From NCBI GenBank assembly GCA_963704585.1, contig OY969919.1:2294001-2358000 (forward strand): a stretch of 64,000 nt of DNA, written 5' to 3'. The stretch comes from Bog-756 sp963704585 (GTDB lineage: Bacteria; Actinomycetota; Acidimicrobiia; Acidimicrobiales; RAAP-2). Below, piece after piece: positions 1 to 8,670 of this stretch. Every line of letters starts with the position of its first letter. The stretch's first letter is position 1. The notes below the pieces were generated by a model that saw only the letters and a list, made by a program, of their open reading frames with translations, had not been told where the DNA came from and ran no database searches. Both the position numbers and the translations under genes were made by a program.

Positions 1-409
1 GAGCGACGGCACCGCGCCTTCCGGGCGTCCCGACGGCACAGCGCCCGGGGACCGCATCCAGCTGCGCGGGCTGCGGGTCATCGCGACGCACGGGGTCCTC
101 CCCGAGGAGAAGACGACCCCCCAGCCGTTCGAGCTCGACCTCGATCTGGCCGTCGACCTCGGTCCGGCCGCCGCGTCGGACCGCCTCGTCGACACCGTCG
201 ACTACGGGCGTGTGGCCGAGACCGCGGCAGCGGTGGTCACCGACTCGTCGCCGGTCGAGCTGCTCGAGTCCCTCGCCGGGGCCGTGGCCGACGCCACCCT
301 CGGCGGCGACCCCCGGATCGCCTCGGTGACCGTGAGCCTCCGCAAGCTCCAACCGCCCCTGGCGCTCGACATCGTGACCGTCGGGGTCACGATCACCCGG
401 CACCGATGA
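1..409 (+). CDS. folB: Dihydroneopterin aldolase, 5' end missing
   Basis: FolB converts 7,8-dihydroneopterin to 6-hydroxymethyl-dihydropterin and glycolaldehyde in cytosolic folate synthesis. The frame is open from base 2, and the true start probably lies before the window. Visible signatures are the IQLRGLRV strand, HGVLPEE with the substrate-binding glutamate, the DTVDYGRV segment and the late lysine in SLRKLQPP. The remaining about 135 residues include nearly the whole family domain (usually about 120). It overlaps folK by ATGA, so the two are translationally coupled, the usual order in folate operons. The Ser/Gly/Pro-rich first 15 residues may be a linker or lie upstream of the true start. 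Confidence 0.9.
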   Translation, partial: SDGTAPSGRPDGTAPGDRIQLRGLRVIATHGVLPEEKTTPQPFELDLDLAVDLGPAAASDRLVDTVDYGRVAETAAAVVTDSSPVELLESLAGAVADATLGGDPRIASVTVSLRKLQPPLALDIVTVGVTITRHR

Positions 410-906
410 CCTCCGCCTCGACCGAGGCGCCGACGGTCCGGGCGTTCGTCGGGCTCGGATCGAACCTCGGGGACCGCACCGCCCACCTGCGCCGTGCGGT
501 CGACCAGCTGCGCGCCGCGAGCAGCCTGCCGGTCACGGCCGTCTCGCATGTCTACGAGACCGAGCCGGTCGGCGGGCCCGAGGACCAGGGGCCGTACCTC
601 AACCTCGTCGTGCAGCTCGCCGTCCCGCCCGGGACCGATCCGTACCGGCTCCTCACGGTCTGCCACCGGCTCGAGGCGGCCGCGGGACGGGTCCGGTCGG
701 TGCGGTGGGGCCCGCGCACCCTCGACGCGGACGTCCTCTTCGTCGACGGCGTGGTCCTCGACGACCCCGAGCTCACGCTGCCCCATGCGCGATGGCGCGA
801 GCGGCGTTTCGTGCTCGCACCGCTCGCCGAGCTCGCCCCCGATCTCGCCGACGAGACGGCCGTGACCGCCGCTGGTGGTGAGGTCAGGGTCGTGGGTACA
901 CTGTGA
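406..906 (+). CDS. folK: 6-hydroxymethyl-7,8-dihydropterin pyrophosphokinase (HPPK)
   Basis: FolK transfers pyrophosphate from ATP to 6-hydroxymethyl-dihydropterin, making the DHPS substrate in folate synthesis. The 166-residue protein shows GLGSNLGDR near residue 15, YETEPVGG near 48, the RTLDADVLFVDG metal and ATP site near 105, and LPHARWRERRFVLAPL near 126, all HPPK signatures. The ATG overlaps the folB stop as ATGA. Length fits a single-domain HPPK. About 66 bases separate it from the next gene, the first real gap in this operon. Confidence 0.95.
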   Translation: MTSASTEAPTVRAFVGLGSNLGDRTAHLRRAVDQLRAASSLPVTAVSHVYETEPVGGPEDQGPYLNLVVQLAVPPGTDPYRLLTVCHRLEAAAGRVRSVRWGPRTLDADVLFVDGVVLDDPELTLPHARWRERRFVLAPLAELAPDLADETAVTAAGGEVRVVGTL

Positions 907-972
907 CCTGCAGCACAGCGATTTCCTGACGCGAACGGCACCCGACGGGGCTGGAACGTCGAAAGGGGTCTT

Positions 973-1803
973 GTGACCACATTCCGTGTACTCGGACCGG
1001 GCCGTGCCGGTCGGTCGTTGACGGCGGCGCTCGAGGCGACCGGGGGCTTCCGGTGCGAGGGCGTCTGGGGGCGCGGCCGCTCGCCCGCGGACGCGGCCCG
1101 TGGCGTCGACCTGGTCGTCGTGGCCACGCCCGACGCCTCGGTGGCCGCGGTCGCGTCGGCTGTCACGCCGGTCGAGTCGACCGCCGTCGTCCACCTCTCG
1201 GGCTCCCTCGGCCTCGACGCGCTCGGCACCCACCCGCGCCGGGGCTCGCTCCACCCGCTCGTCCCGCTCCCCGATCCGGTGGTCGGCGCCGACCGGCTGC
1301 GCTCGGGCGTGACCTTCGCGGTGGCGGGCGACCCGATCACCCGCCACCTGGCGCTGGCGCTCGGCGGGACGCCGGTCGAGGTCGGTGACCGCGCCCGGCC
1401 CGCCTACCACGCCGCCGCATCGATCGCGGCCAACCATCTCGTGGCCCTGCTCGGGCAGGTCGAGCGCGTGGCGGCCGCGGCCGGGCTCCCGCTCGAGGCG
1501 TTCGCCGGGCTCGTCCGGGCCGCCACCGACGACGCGTTCGCGCTCGGTCCGCACCGGGCGCTCACCGGACCCGCGTCGCGTGGCGACTGGGCCACCCTCG
1601 AACTGCATCGCGAGACGCTCGCTGCACTCCCGGGGAGCCGGAGCGAGCTCGCCGCGTACGACGCGATGGTGGGACTCGCCCGGCGCACGGCGATGGACGT
1701 CGGTGGGACCGGCGGGGACGCGACACCGTCCGGTGCCGGCACCGTCGGCGTCGCCGAGATGCTCGAGGTGGCCGCGACCACCGGCGCGGTGCAGGTCGCG
1801 TGA
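973..1803 (+). CDS. Rossmann-fold oxidoreductase with DUF2520 domain
   Basis: A 276-residue protein with an N-terminal NAD(P)-binding fold (VLGPGRAGRSLTAAL, residues 6-20) and a C-terminal helical half typical of the Rossmann-like/DUF2520 family. The architecture resembles ketopantoate reductase and 6-phosphogluconate dehydrogenase-like enzymes. It is directly coupled to panC by a GTGA overlap, so a role in pantothenate synthesis, perhaps as a PanE-like reductase, is a reasonable guess but not shown. The GTG start is preceded by GAAAGG at a good distance. Substrate unknown. Confidence 0.85.
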   Translation: MTTFRVLGPGRAGRSLTAALEATGGFRCEGVWGRGRSPADAARGVDLVVVATPDASVAAVASAVTPVESTAVVHLSGSLGLDALGTHPRRGSLHPLVPLPDPVVGADRLRSGVTFAVAGDPITRHLALALGGTPVEVGDRARPAYHAAASIAANHLVALLGQVERVAAAAGLPLEAFAGLVRAATDDAFALGPHRALTGPASRGDWATLELHRETLAALPGSRSELAAYDAMVGLARRTAMDVGGTGGDATPSGAGTVGVAEMLEVAATTGAVQVA

Positions 1804-2720
1804 CCACCGTCCTCGCGCAACCGGCGCTGCCTGGCGCCGCCGCACCGCCGCAGATCGCCGTGGTGACCACTCGTGCGGAGCTGGCCGACACCCTCGATGC
1901 GGTCCGTGCCTCCGGGCGGACCGTCGGGCTCGTCCCGACCATGGGTGCGCTCCACGCCGGGCACCGCGTGCTCGTCGAGCGTGCGGTCGCGGAGTGCGAC
2001 GTGGCGGTCGTGACGATCTTCGTGAACCCCACCCAGTTCGGCGACCCCTCGGACCTCGAGCACTACCCGCGCACCTTCGACGTGGACCTCGCCGTCGTCG
2101 CCGACGCAGGTGCGGACCTCGTCTTCGCCCCGTCGATCCCCGAGATGTACCCGGACTGGCCGGCACCGACCGCCACCAGCGTCGTCGCCCCAGCGGTGAG
2201 CCACCGCTGGGAGGGGGCGTCACGCCCCGGTCACTTCGACGGGGTCGCGACCGTGGTCGTGAAGCTGCTCTCGGCAGCGGGGCGGTGCCGCGCCTACTTC
2301 GGCGAGAAGGACTTCCAACAGCTCGCCGTCGTCTTGCGCCTCGTCCGCGACCTCTCGCTGCCGACCGAGGTCGTGGGATGCCCGATCGTCCGCGAACCGG
2401 ACGGCCTCGCGCTCTCGAGCCGGAACGTACGACTGTCGGGCGTCGAGCGCTCGGCAGCGCTCGCGCTCTCCCGGGCGCTGGCGTCGGGCGCGGAGGTGAT
2501 CCGGCTGGGGGAGACGAGGCCCGAGGCCGTCGAGGCCGTCATGGACCGCGTGCTCTCGGTGGAGCCGCTCGTTGCCGTTGACTACGCCGCCGTCGTGGTC
2601 GCCGACGACCTCGAGCCGGCGCGCACCTGCGCCACGTCGGACCCCCTCCGGCTGCTGGTGGCCGGGTCGGTCGGTCCGGTGCGGCTGATCGACAACGTCG
2701 ATCCCCGCGCCGGTCACTGA
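1800..2720 (+). CDS. panC: Pantothenate synthetase
   Basis: PanC condenses pantoate and beta-alanine using ATP, via a pantoyl-adenylate. Signatures in the 306-residue protein are VPTMGALHAGH near residue 44 (the HIGH-like nucleotide site), NPTQFGDPSDLEHYPRT near 77, FGEKDFQQL near 165 and LSSRNVRLSG near 205. The start GTG overlaps the DUF2520 stop. About 20 residues precede the conserved core, as in many actinobacterial homologues. panD is not next to it; the following gene is nadB after about 80 bases. Confidence 0.96.
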   Translation: MTTVLAQPALPGAAAPPQIAVVTTRAELADTLDAVRASGRTVGLVPTMGALHAGHRVLVERAVAECDVAVVTIFVNPTQFGDPSDLEHYPRTFDVDLAVVADAGADLVFAPSIPEMYPDWPAPTATSVVAPAVSHRWEGASRPGHFDGVATVVVKLLSAAGRCRAYFGEKDFQQLAVVLRLVRDLSLPTEVVGCPIVREPDGLALSSRNVRLSGVERSAALALSRALASGAEVIRLGETRPEAVEAVMDRVLSVEPLVAVDYAAVVVADDLEPARTCATSDPLRLLVAGSVGPVRLIDNVDPRAGH

Positions 2721-2800
2721 GCGGTGGTGGCTCCTCGCCCCCGGGCGGGCCGAGCGGGACGAGGGCACGACCACGACCGGCGACGGCATCGGAGCGCGCG

Positions 2801-4558
2801 GTGAACGCGGGCGTCGCGCCCGCCGGCGACCTCGACGTGCTGGTCGTCGGCAGCGGGGTCGCGGGCCTCTCGGCCGCCGTCCGTCTCGCCGCCCCGCTCA
2901 CCACCTCGTTCGGCTCCTTCGGCGACGGGCACTCGTCTGGCGGGCTGCGTGTCGGCGTGCTGACCAAGGCCGAGCTCTCCCAGTCGACGACCCGGTGGGC
3001 CCAGGGCGGAGTGGCCGCAGTCCTCGGCGGCGACGAGGACTCGACCGACCTGCACCTCGCCGACACGCTCGCGGCCGGAGCCGGCCTCTGTGATCCGTCT
3101 GCGATCCGGGTTCTCGTCGACGAGGGCCCTGCGAGGGTGGAGGAGCTCATCGCGCTCGGTGCGGTCTTCGATCGGCTCCCCGGCGGCGCGCTGGCCCTCG
3201 CTCGCGAGGGTGGCCACTCGACGGCCCGCGTCGTCCATGCCGGCGGCGCCGCGACCGGTGCAGAGGTCGAGCGCGCCCTCGTCGACGCAACACGGGCGTC
3301 CGCGGCTGCGGTGCTCGAGCAGTGGTTCGCCATCGACCTGCTGATCGAGGGCGGCCGGTGTCACGGTGTCTCCGCACTCGACGCCGCGGGACGGCGGGTC
3401 GATGTGCGCGCGACCCACACGGTGCTGGCGACGGGCGGTGCGGGGCAGCTCTTCGCGGTCACGACCAATCCGGCCGAGGCGACCGGCGACGGCATCGCGA
3501 TGGCGCTGCGCGCCGGCGTGCCCGTCGCAGACATCGAGTTCATGCAGTTCCATCCCACCGCGCTGCACCATCCGGCGATGCCGCGACCCCTCTTGTCGGA
3601 GGCGCTGCGCGGGCACGGCGCGCTCCTGCGCGACGCGCGTGGCGAGCGGTTCGTCGACGAGCTTGCGCCGCGCGACGTGGTGAGTCGTGCCATGGCCGAC
3701 CGCATGCAGGTCCAGGGCGTCGACAGCCTGTGGCTCGACGCCACCGGTCTCGACGCGTTCGAGGAGCGCTTCCCGACGATCGCCGCGTCCCTGCATGCGA
3801 TCGGGCTCGACCCCGCGCGCGATTGGCTGCCCATCGCGCCGGCCGCGCACTACCTCTCCGGCGGTGTGGTGACCGATCTCTCGGGCTCCAGCGCGCTCCC
3901 CGGGTTGTGGGCCGCCGGCGAGGTCGCCTGCACCGGGGTCCACGGTGCCAACCGTCTCGCGTCGAACTCGCTCCTCGAGGGCATGGTCTTCGGGGCCCGG
4001 CTCGCCGAGAGCATCCTCGCAGGAGGCGCGCCACCGGCCGCGACCGGAGCGCTCGCGGCGATCGTGGACGGCGGGCTCGAAGAGGCCGACGGCGTCCGGG
4101 CCGGCGGCGGGGCGGTGGACACGACCGGCGCCGCCTCGGCGCTCGATGCGCCGATGCGAGACCTGCTGCCCGGGGTCCATGACGGTTCGGACCCGGGAAA
4201 GCGCCGCGACCGGCTCCAGCGCGCGATGACCGACGGCGCCGGCGTGGTGCGCAGCGCCTCGTCGCTCGCAACGGCCGGGGAAGTGCTCGACGCGCTCGCC
4301 GCCGTGGCGGAGGACCGTGTCGACAGCAGAGCGGCCGGCGAGATGGCCAACCTCTGCACCCTCGCCTCGGGCCTGCTTCGCTCGGCCGCCCTGCGAACCG
4401 AGAGCCGGGGGGCACACGTCCGGAGCGACCACCCCGAGCGGTCCGATCGGTGGCGATGCCGGATCGTCCACTGCGATGGCGCGCTCAAGCTTGCCCGCCT
4501 GCACCAGTCCGCAGGGGCGCAGCCGACGGGTCGCACCGGCCAGTGGGAGGTCGGTTGA
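2801..4558 (+). CDS. nadB: L-aspartate oxidase
   Basis: NadB oxidises L-aspartate to iminoaspartate, the first step of de novo NAD synthesis, using FAD. The 585-residue protein has the FAD dinucleotide motif GSGVAGLSAA (residues 17-26), STTRWAQGGVAA, the active-site block ARVVHAGGAATG, FMQFHPTALH, and HGANRLASNSLLEG near the end of the flavin domain, then the fumarate-reductase-type helical C-terminus. GTG start. nadA is not adjacent. A TTGA overlap couples it to nadC. Confidence 0.95.
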   Translation: MNAGVAPAGDLDVLVVGSGVAGLSAAVRLAAPLTTSFGSFGDGHSSGGLRVGVLTKAELSQSTTRWAQGGVAAVLGGDEDSTDLHLADTLAAGAGLCDPSAIRVLVDEGPARVEELIALGAVFDRLPGGALALAREGGHSTARVVHAGGAATGAEVERALVDATRASAAAVLEQWFAIDLLIEGGRCHGVSALDAAGRRVDVRATHTVLATGGAGQLFAVTTNPAEATGDGIAMALRAGVPVADIEFMQFHPTALHHPAMPRPLLSEALRGHGALLRDARGERFVDELAPRDVVSRAMADRMQVQGVDSLWLDATGLDAFEERFPTIAASLHAIGLDPARDWLPIAPAAHYLSGGVVTDLSGSSALPGLWAAGEVACTGVHGANRLASNSLLEGMVFGARLAESILAGGAPPAATGALAAIVDGGLEEADGVRAGGGAVDTTGAASALDAPMRDLLPGVHDGSDPGKRRDRLQRAMTDGAGVVRSASSLATAGEVLDALAAVAEDRVDSRAAGEMANLCTLASGLLRSAALRTESRGAHVRSDHPERSDRWRCRIVHCDGALKLARLHQSAGAQPTGRTGQWEVG

Positions 4559-5550
4559 GCGCGGGAGGGCCGCGAGCGGGGACCGCCGGTGACCTGTCCG
4601 GGAGCGGTCGCACCGCGCTCGACCCGCCGCGGGTGGCCGTGGTCGAAGCCGTCACCCGGGCACTGGCCGAGGACCTCCTGCCGCTCGGCGACCTCACCGC
4701 GTCGCTCGTCCCCGAAGACACCAGGGCGACCGTGGTCATCGCGTCGCGGTCGGTCGGGGTCATCGCCGGAACGTCGTGTGCCCTCGAGACGTTCCGGCAG
4801 GTCGATCCCGACCTCTCGGTCGACTGGTCGCGCCCGGACGGCTCGACGGTCGTCGCGGGCGAGGTCGTCGCGACGGTGTCGGGGCGGCTTCGCTCACTGC
4901 TCAGCGCGGAGCGCACCGTGCTCAACTTCCTCGGCCATCTGTCGGGCGTCGCGACGCTGACCCGCGCGTACGTCGACGCGGTGCGCGCCGCTCGCCCGAC
5001 CACGCGTGTGCTCGACACCCGCAAGACGACCCCGGGTCTGCGCGCGCTGGAGAAGGCGGCCGTCCGCGCGGGCGGCGGGTCGAACCACCGCGCCAGCCTG
5101 TCCGACGCGGTCCTGGTCAAGGACAATCACCTCGCGGGCGTGTCGATCGCCGAGGCGGTGACCAGCGCCCGCGCCGCCTGGCCCGGCCGGATGATCGAGG
5201 TCGAGTGCGACCACCCGGCGCAGGTCGACGAGGCGGTCGCCGCGGGCGCCACCGTGGTGATGCTCGACAACATGACGGTCGACGAGGTGGCGACCTGCGT
5301 CGCACGCGTCCGCGCCGCCGGGACGGGCACCCTGGTGGAGGTCTCCGGCGGCGTGGAGCTCGAGACAGCGCCGCTCCTCGCGAAGGCCGGTGCCGACCTG
5401 GTCTCCGTCGGCGCGTTGACCCACTCGGCACCGGTCCTCGACCTCGGGTTCGACCTCGCGGTCGACGGCGCGGTCGACGTCACCGCACCCGCCGGCGCAG
5501 GTGCACCGGGCGAGCGCGTCCGACCGAAGCAGGCTGACCGGAAGGGCTGA
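4555..5550 (+). CDS. nadC: Nicotinate-nucleotide pyrophosphorylase (quinolinate PRTase)
   Basis: NadC decarboxylates quinolinate and transfers it to PRPP, giving nicotinate mononucleotide. Motifs include EDLLPLGDLTASLVP, ERTVLNFLGHLSGVAT, DTRKTTPGLRALEK, RAGGGSNHRASLSD, KDNHL and EVECDHPAQ, all typical. The chosen TTG start overlaps the nadB stop (TTGA) and gives 331 residues; GTG at 4633 would give 305, nearer the usual 280-290, so the first 26 residues are uncertain. The enzyme acts directly after NadB and NadA. A Pro/Ala-rich tail follows the barrel. coaX begins 3 bases after the stop. Confidence 0.93.
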   Translation: MSAGGPRAGTAGDLSGSGRTALDPPRVAVVEAVTRALAEDLLPLGDLTASLVPEDTRATVVIASRSVGVIAGTSCALETFRQVDPDLSVDWSRPDGSTVVAGEVVATVSGRLRSLLSAERTVLNFLGHLSGVATLTRAYVDAVRAARPTTRVLDTRKTTPGLRALEKAAVRAGGGSNHRASLSDAVLVKDNHLAGVSIAEAVTSARAAWPGRMIEVECDHPAQVDEAVAAGATVVMLDNMTVDEVATCVARVRAAGTGTLVEVSGGVELETAPLLAKAGADLVSVGALTHSAPVLDLGFDLAVDGAVDVTAPAGAGAPGERVRPKQADRKG

Positions 5551-5552
5551 CC

Positions 5553-6401
5553 ATGCTCCTCGCCATCGACGTCGGGAACACCGAGACGGTCGTCGGGCTC
5601 TTCGCCGACGACCTCACCCGTCCCCTGGACGCAAGCGCGACCGGGCCACGCGACGGGACCGAGCCGACGGGGCTCGCCCATCACTGGCGCCTTTCGACGG
5701 TCGCCGAACGGACCGCCGACGAGCAGGCCCTCCTACTCACGCAGCTGCTCGACCTCGACGGTCTCGACATCGACCAGACGGTCACCGGCATCGCGGTCAC
5801 GTCGTCGGTGCCGCTGGTGACGGCCAACCTCCGCCAGATGGTGACACGGTGGTTCGACGTGCCCTCCGTCGTGCTCGAGCCCGGCGTGAAGAGCGGCATG
5901 CCGATCCTCTACGACAACCCGAAGGAGGTCGGAGCCGACCGCATCGCGAACGCCGTCGGGGCCTACGACCTCTTCGGCGGTCCATGTGTCGTGGTCGACC
6001 TCGGCACGGCGACGACCTTCGACGCGATCTCGGCGGCGGGCGAGTACCTCGGCGGAGCGATCACCCCCGGTGTGGCGATCAGTCTCGACGCGCTCTTCGC
6101 ACACGCCGCCGCACTGCGGCGCGTCGAGCTCGTGGAGCCGCGGAGCGTCATCGGGAAGTCGACCGTCGAATCGATCCAGTCCGGCGCGCTCTACGGTTTC
6201 GCAGGCCAGGTCGACGGCTTGTGCCGGCGGTTCACGGCGGTGCTGGGCGAGTGCACCGTCGTCGCGACCGGCGGGCTCTCGGAGCTGATCTCGCCCTACT
6301 CGGAGGAGATCGAGTACGTGGAGCCGTGGCTTACCCTCCACGGCCTGCGGATCATCTTCGAGCGCAACGCGTCGACGATCGGCGTCACCAAGCAGGCCTG
6401 A
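5553..6401 (+). CDS. coaX: Type III pantothenate kinase
   Basis: CoaX phosphorylates pantothenate in the first committed step of CoA synthesis, and so uses the PanC product made upstream in the same operon. The ASKHA-fold motifs are visible: phosphate-1 DVGNTETVVGLF (residues 6-17), GADRIANAVGAYD near 128, phosphate-2 VVDLGTATTFD near 148 and GGAITPGV near 169. Length (282) is slightly above the family norm because of an insert around residues 25-45. It is the last gene of the cofactor operon and faces a convergent TetR gene. Confidence 0.95.
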   Translation: MLLAIDVGNTETVVGLFADDLTRPLDASATGPRDGTEPTGLAHHWRLSTVAERTADEQALLLTQLLDLDGLDIDQTVTGIAVTSSVPLVTANLRQMVTRWFDVPSVVLEPGVKSGMPILYDNPKEVGADRIANAVGAYDLFGGPCVVVDLGTATTFDAISAAGEYLGGAITPGVAISLDALFAHAAALRRVELVEPRSVIGKSTVESIQSGALYGFAGQVDGLCRRFTAVLGECTVVATGGLSELISPYSEEIEYVEPWLTLHGLRIIFERNASTIGVTKQA

Positions 6402-6485
6402 CGGCGGTCGCCCCCGCCGAGGCCGTCACGCGCCGCCGAGGTCGTCCCGTCGTGCGGGCGCGCTGCGACGGCGTCCAGGACGGGG

Positions 6486-7166
6486 CTACGCGGGCCCGCC
6501 GCGCGCCGCAGGGTCGAGCACGGCCGCGAGGGCGCCCGCCATGACGTCCTTCGCACGCGGCTCGCTGAGCCACTGGTCCTCCTTGAGGAGGACGTACGAC
6601 TCGAAGGAGGACAGGACGTCCGCGGCGGCGATCGCCGCACCGCCGGCGACGTCGCCCATCTCCTCGACCTCGGGACCGAAGAGCTCGAGCACCTGCAGGC
6701 GGAAGAACGCCCGGTTCCGGGCGAGCTCGGCCGCGAGGACCGGCTGGAACGGCGCCCGCAGGCGGATCACGTACTGCGAGTGCTGGAGCCAGTCGAAGAG
6801 CCGGAAGCGCTGGTCGACGAGAGCCCGGATCTTGCGGTCGAACGGTTCGCCCGGTTCGGCGTCGATCGGCAGAAGCGGCGCAGCGCGCGCCTGCTGGCGA
6901 CGGAGGGCCGCCTCGGCGAGGTCGTCGACGTCGGAGAAGTAGCGGAAGAGCGACCGTGGCGAGAGCCCGGCCCGCTCGGCGATCTCGTCGGTGCTCGGGC
7001 GGAGGTTCCCCTGCGCATAGATGTCGAGCAGGGCGTCGACGACCGCCTCGCGGTTCTGTGAGCGGCGCCGGCGCCGGCCGTCCGTCTCGACGGGCGCCTG
7101 GGCACCCCCGAATGCGGCGGATTCGATGGGCTCGGGACCGGAGGTGTCATGTTGTGTCGTTGCCAC
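6486..7166 (-). CDS. TetR/AcrR family transcriptional regulator
   Basis: A one-component repressor candidate of 226 residues. The N-terminal helix-turn-helix reads STDEIAERAGLSPRSLFRYFSD, near residues 60-82, preceded by an Arg-rich stretch; the C-terminal half is the variable ligand domain. I chose GTG at 7166 because the frame upstream is Arg/Pro-rich and unlike a coding N-terminus, and because a TATCGT box lies 8 bases before it. It is convergent with coaX and not adjacent to an obvious target gene, so its ligand and regulon are unknown. Confidence 0.85.
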   Translation of the reverse strand: MATTQHDTSGPEPIESAAFGGAQAPVETDGRRRRRSQNREAVVDALLDIYAQGNLRPSTDEIAERAGLSPRSLFRYFSDVDDLAEAALRRQQARAAPLLPIDAEPGEPFDRKIRALVDQRFRLFDWLQHSQYVIRLRAPFQPVLAAELARNRAFFRLQVLELFGPEVEEMGDVAGGAAIAAADVLSSFESYVLLKEDQWLSEPRAKDVMAGALAAVLDPAARGGPA

Positions 7167-7174
7167 TGCGCTCG

Positions 7175-7184
7175 ACGATATCGT
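7175..7184 (-). promoter_or_regulatory. Palindrome over the -10 box of the TetR gene
   Basis: ACGATATCGT is a perfect 10-bp palindrome. On the minus strand it contains TATCGT, an actinobacterial TANNNT -10 box, 8 bases before the GTG start, so the transcript would be almost leaderless. A palindrome on the promoter of a TetR gene suggests autorepression. The site is short and could be chance. Confidence 0.35.
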
Positions 7185-7485
7185 GCAGCGGCGAGCGACC
7201 GCCCGCACCTCGAATCCACGTCTGACCTGCAACGGGGGTTGCGAAGCGGGCACCCTGGAGCCGGGAGGGGACAACCTCCAAGACGCCAGGGGCGTCCCCG
7301 GATGCCGGCTGGCACCGGCATGGTTGCGACTCGGGGTTGCAGGTGAATCGCCGCGAGGAGGCGCTCGACGAGGGACGGCGACCTTCATCGCCCCCTAACA
7401 GCGAGTTCATGTTCGCAACATGTCGCCGTGGGATACCTGGAGTCGTACCGGAAGGACCGGTGCGCTCGAGGAGGTCCATCACTCC
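7185..7485. other. Intergenic leader without a recognisable gene
   Basis: About 300 bases upstream of the small secreted protein gene. It holds several short GC-rich inverted repeats (for example around 7275-7325) and a CCTAACA box near 7396 also seen upstream of the paralogue (near 7981). No convincing ORF, RNA family or mobile element was found. CGAGGAGG at 7467-7474 is the ribosome site of the next gene. Confidence 0.4.
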
Positions 7486-7905
7486 ATGTTGTCCGTTGTT
7501 CCCGCCGCCAAGAAGCTGCTGATCGGCACGGTGGTCGTCGGGGCACTCACGCTCGGGGGCGCCGGCGCCGGCGCCGGCGTCGCCGGCGCCGCCGCACCGT
7601 CGACGTCCACGCCGGCCAAGCCGCACGCCGCGTCGTTCGACTGCTCGCGCGCCCCCAAGGCGCTCGCCTGGATCGACCGTCTCGACACCCACATCGCCGC
7701 CGGCTTCCCGAAGCTCACCGCGAGGGAGAATCAGGCCCGCCAACAGGGTCGTACCGCGGTCGCCGACCGGCTCGCGAAGTTCCTCTCGCACCTCGAGAGC
7801 GCCAAGTTCAAGGCCCACCTGGCCAAGCGGAGCCAGCGCATCGAGGCGACGTGCCACGTGACGCCACCGGCTCCGTCGTCCTCGTCCCCGACGACGGCCG
7901 GTTGA
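7486..7905 (+). CDS. Small secreted Ala/Lys-rich protein, copy 1
   Basis: A 139-residue protein of unknown function. Residues 1-36 form a signal peptide: a Lys pair, a hydrophobic core (LLIGTVVVGALTLGG), then a GAGAGAGVAGAAA segment coded by a GCCGGC-rich repeat. The mature part starts FDCSRAP, is predicted mostly helical, and ends with EATCHVTPP and a Ser/Pro tail. The two cysteines could form a disulfide. ATG at 7486 has CGAGGAGG upstream. The gene at 8085 encodes a paralogue with the same two-cysteine layout. No enzymatic motif is seen. Confidence 0.75.
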   Translation: MLSVVPAAKKLLIGTVVVGALTLGGAGAGAGVAGAAAPSTSTPAKPHAASFDCSRAPKALAWIDRLDTHIAAGFPKLTARENQARQQGRTAVADRLAKFLSHLESAKFKAHLAKRSQRIEATCHVTPPAPSSSSPTTAG

Positions 7906-8084
7906 CGGTGCCGGCCCGGCGGCGGTGCTTTCGGGTCGTCACCGGGCCGTTCCGGCAGTGTCGCGATCGCGACATCGTTTCCTAACATCTTCTCGCTACA
8001 TTTCCTCGCGTCCCGGGCCGATGGTCGAAGGGTGCCGGGCTGCAGTGCGAACATGAAGAACATGAAGGAGAGGCTGGTACGGAG

Positions 8085-8615
8085 ATGTCGGTGATACGTC
8101 CGCTGCGGTTGCGACTGTTCCTCCCACTTACCGTCGTCGGCGCACTCGCGGCCGGCGCGGCCTGCGCGCTCCCGGCGGGCGCGGCGCCGTTCACCGCAGC
8201 GCAGAAGCTCGCCCGGGAGTACAAGCACTTCAACTGCGCGAACGCGGAGGCTCGCATCACGCGTGTGCAACGTCTCGAGGCAGGGTTCGCCAAGGGCAGG
8301 GCCAAGCTCGAGGCGGCCGAGGCGCGAGCCGTCGCCGCGCACGACACGAAGCGCGTCGCGTTCCTGCAGAAGGCGCTGGCGCGTGGACAGGTCATCGCCT
8401 CGCACCTGGTGGGCCAGAAGGCACTCTCGCGGGAGGCCCAGGCCACGACGATCGCCGCTGGAAAGTGCCACGTCACGCCGCCACCGACGACCACGACGGC
8501 ACCGGCGGCACCGGCGACCTCGACTGCGCCGACGGCCCCGGCTGCGTCGACCACGACAACGGCACCGACCAAGCCGACCACGACGACCGCGGGGAGGGCC
8601 GCTCCCTCGGCCTAG
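8085..8615 (+). CDS. Small secreted Ala/Lys-rich protein, copy 2
   Basis: A 176-residue paralogue of the preceding gene. It has a signal peptide (hydrophobic core LFLPLTVVGALAAGAACAL), then FNCANAEARI, a heptad-like helical region rich in Ala, Lys and Arg, and AAGKCHVTPP, followed by a long Thr/Pro/Ala tail that looks like a cell-wall spacer or glycosylation region. It shares with copy 1 the FxC start, a KL-A-E pattern in the helix and the CHVTPP end. GAAGGAGAGG lies 12 bases before the ATG. Function unknown; extracellular location is inferred. Confidence 0.75.
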   Translation: MSVIRPLRLRLFLPLTVVGALAAGAACALPAGAAPFTAAQKLAREYKHFNCANAEARITRVQRLEAGFAKGRAKLEAAEARAVAAHDTKRVAFLQKALARGQVIASHLVGQKALSREAQATTIAAGKCHVTPPPTTTTAPAAPATSTAPTAPAASTTTTAPTKPTTTTAGRAAPSA

Positions 8616-8670
8616 GGCTCGCGCACCGGTCTCCCTGTGCCGTGCCTCGGGGAGTTGGGCGTCCGCCCGA

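Noticed and set aside
7185..7485. Possible cyclic di-AMP (ydaO) riboswitch upstream of the small secreted proteins
   Set aside because: Some pieces (GGTGAATC, ACCTTC..CGCCC, ACAGC) resemble the consensus, and DisA is nearby, but the order and the conserved CCGACAGCTAACC end do not fit. Left as an unassigned leader until a covariance search supports it.
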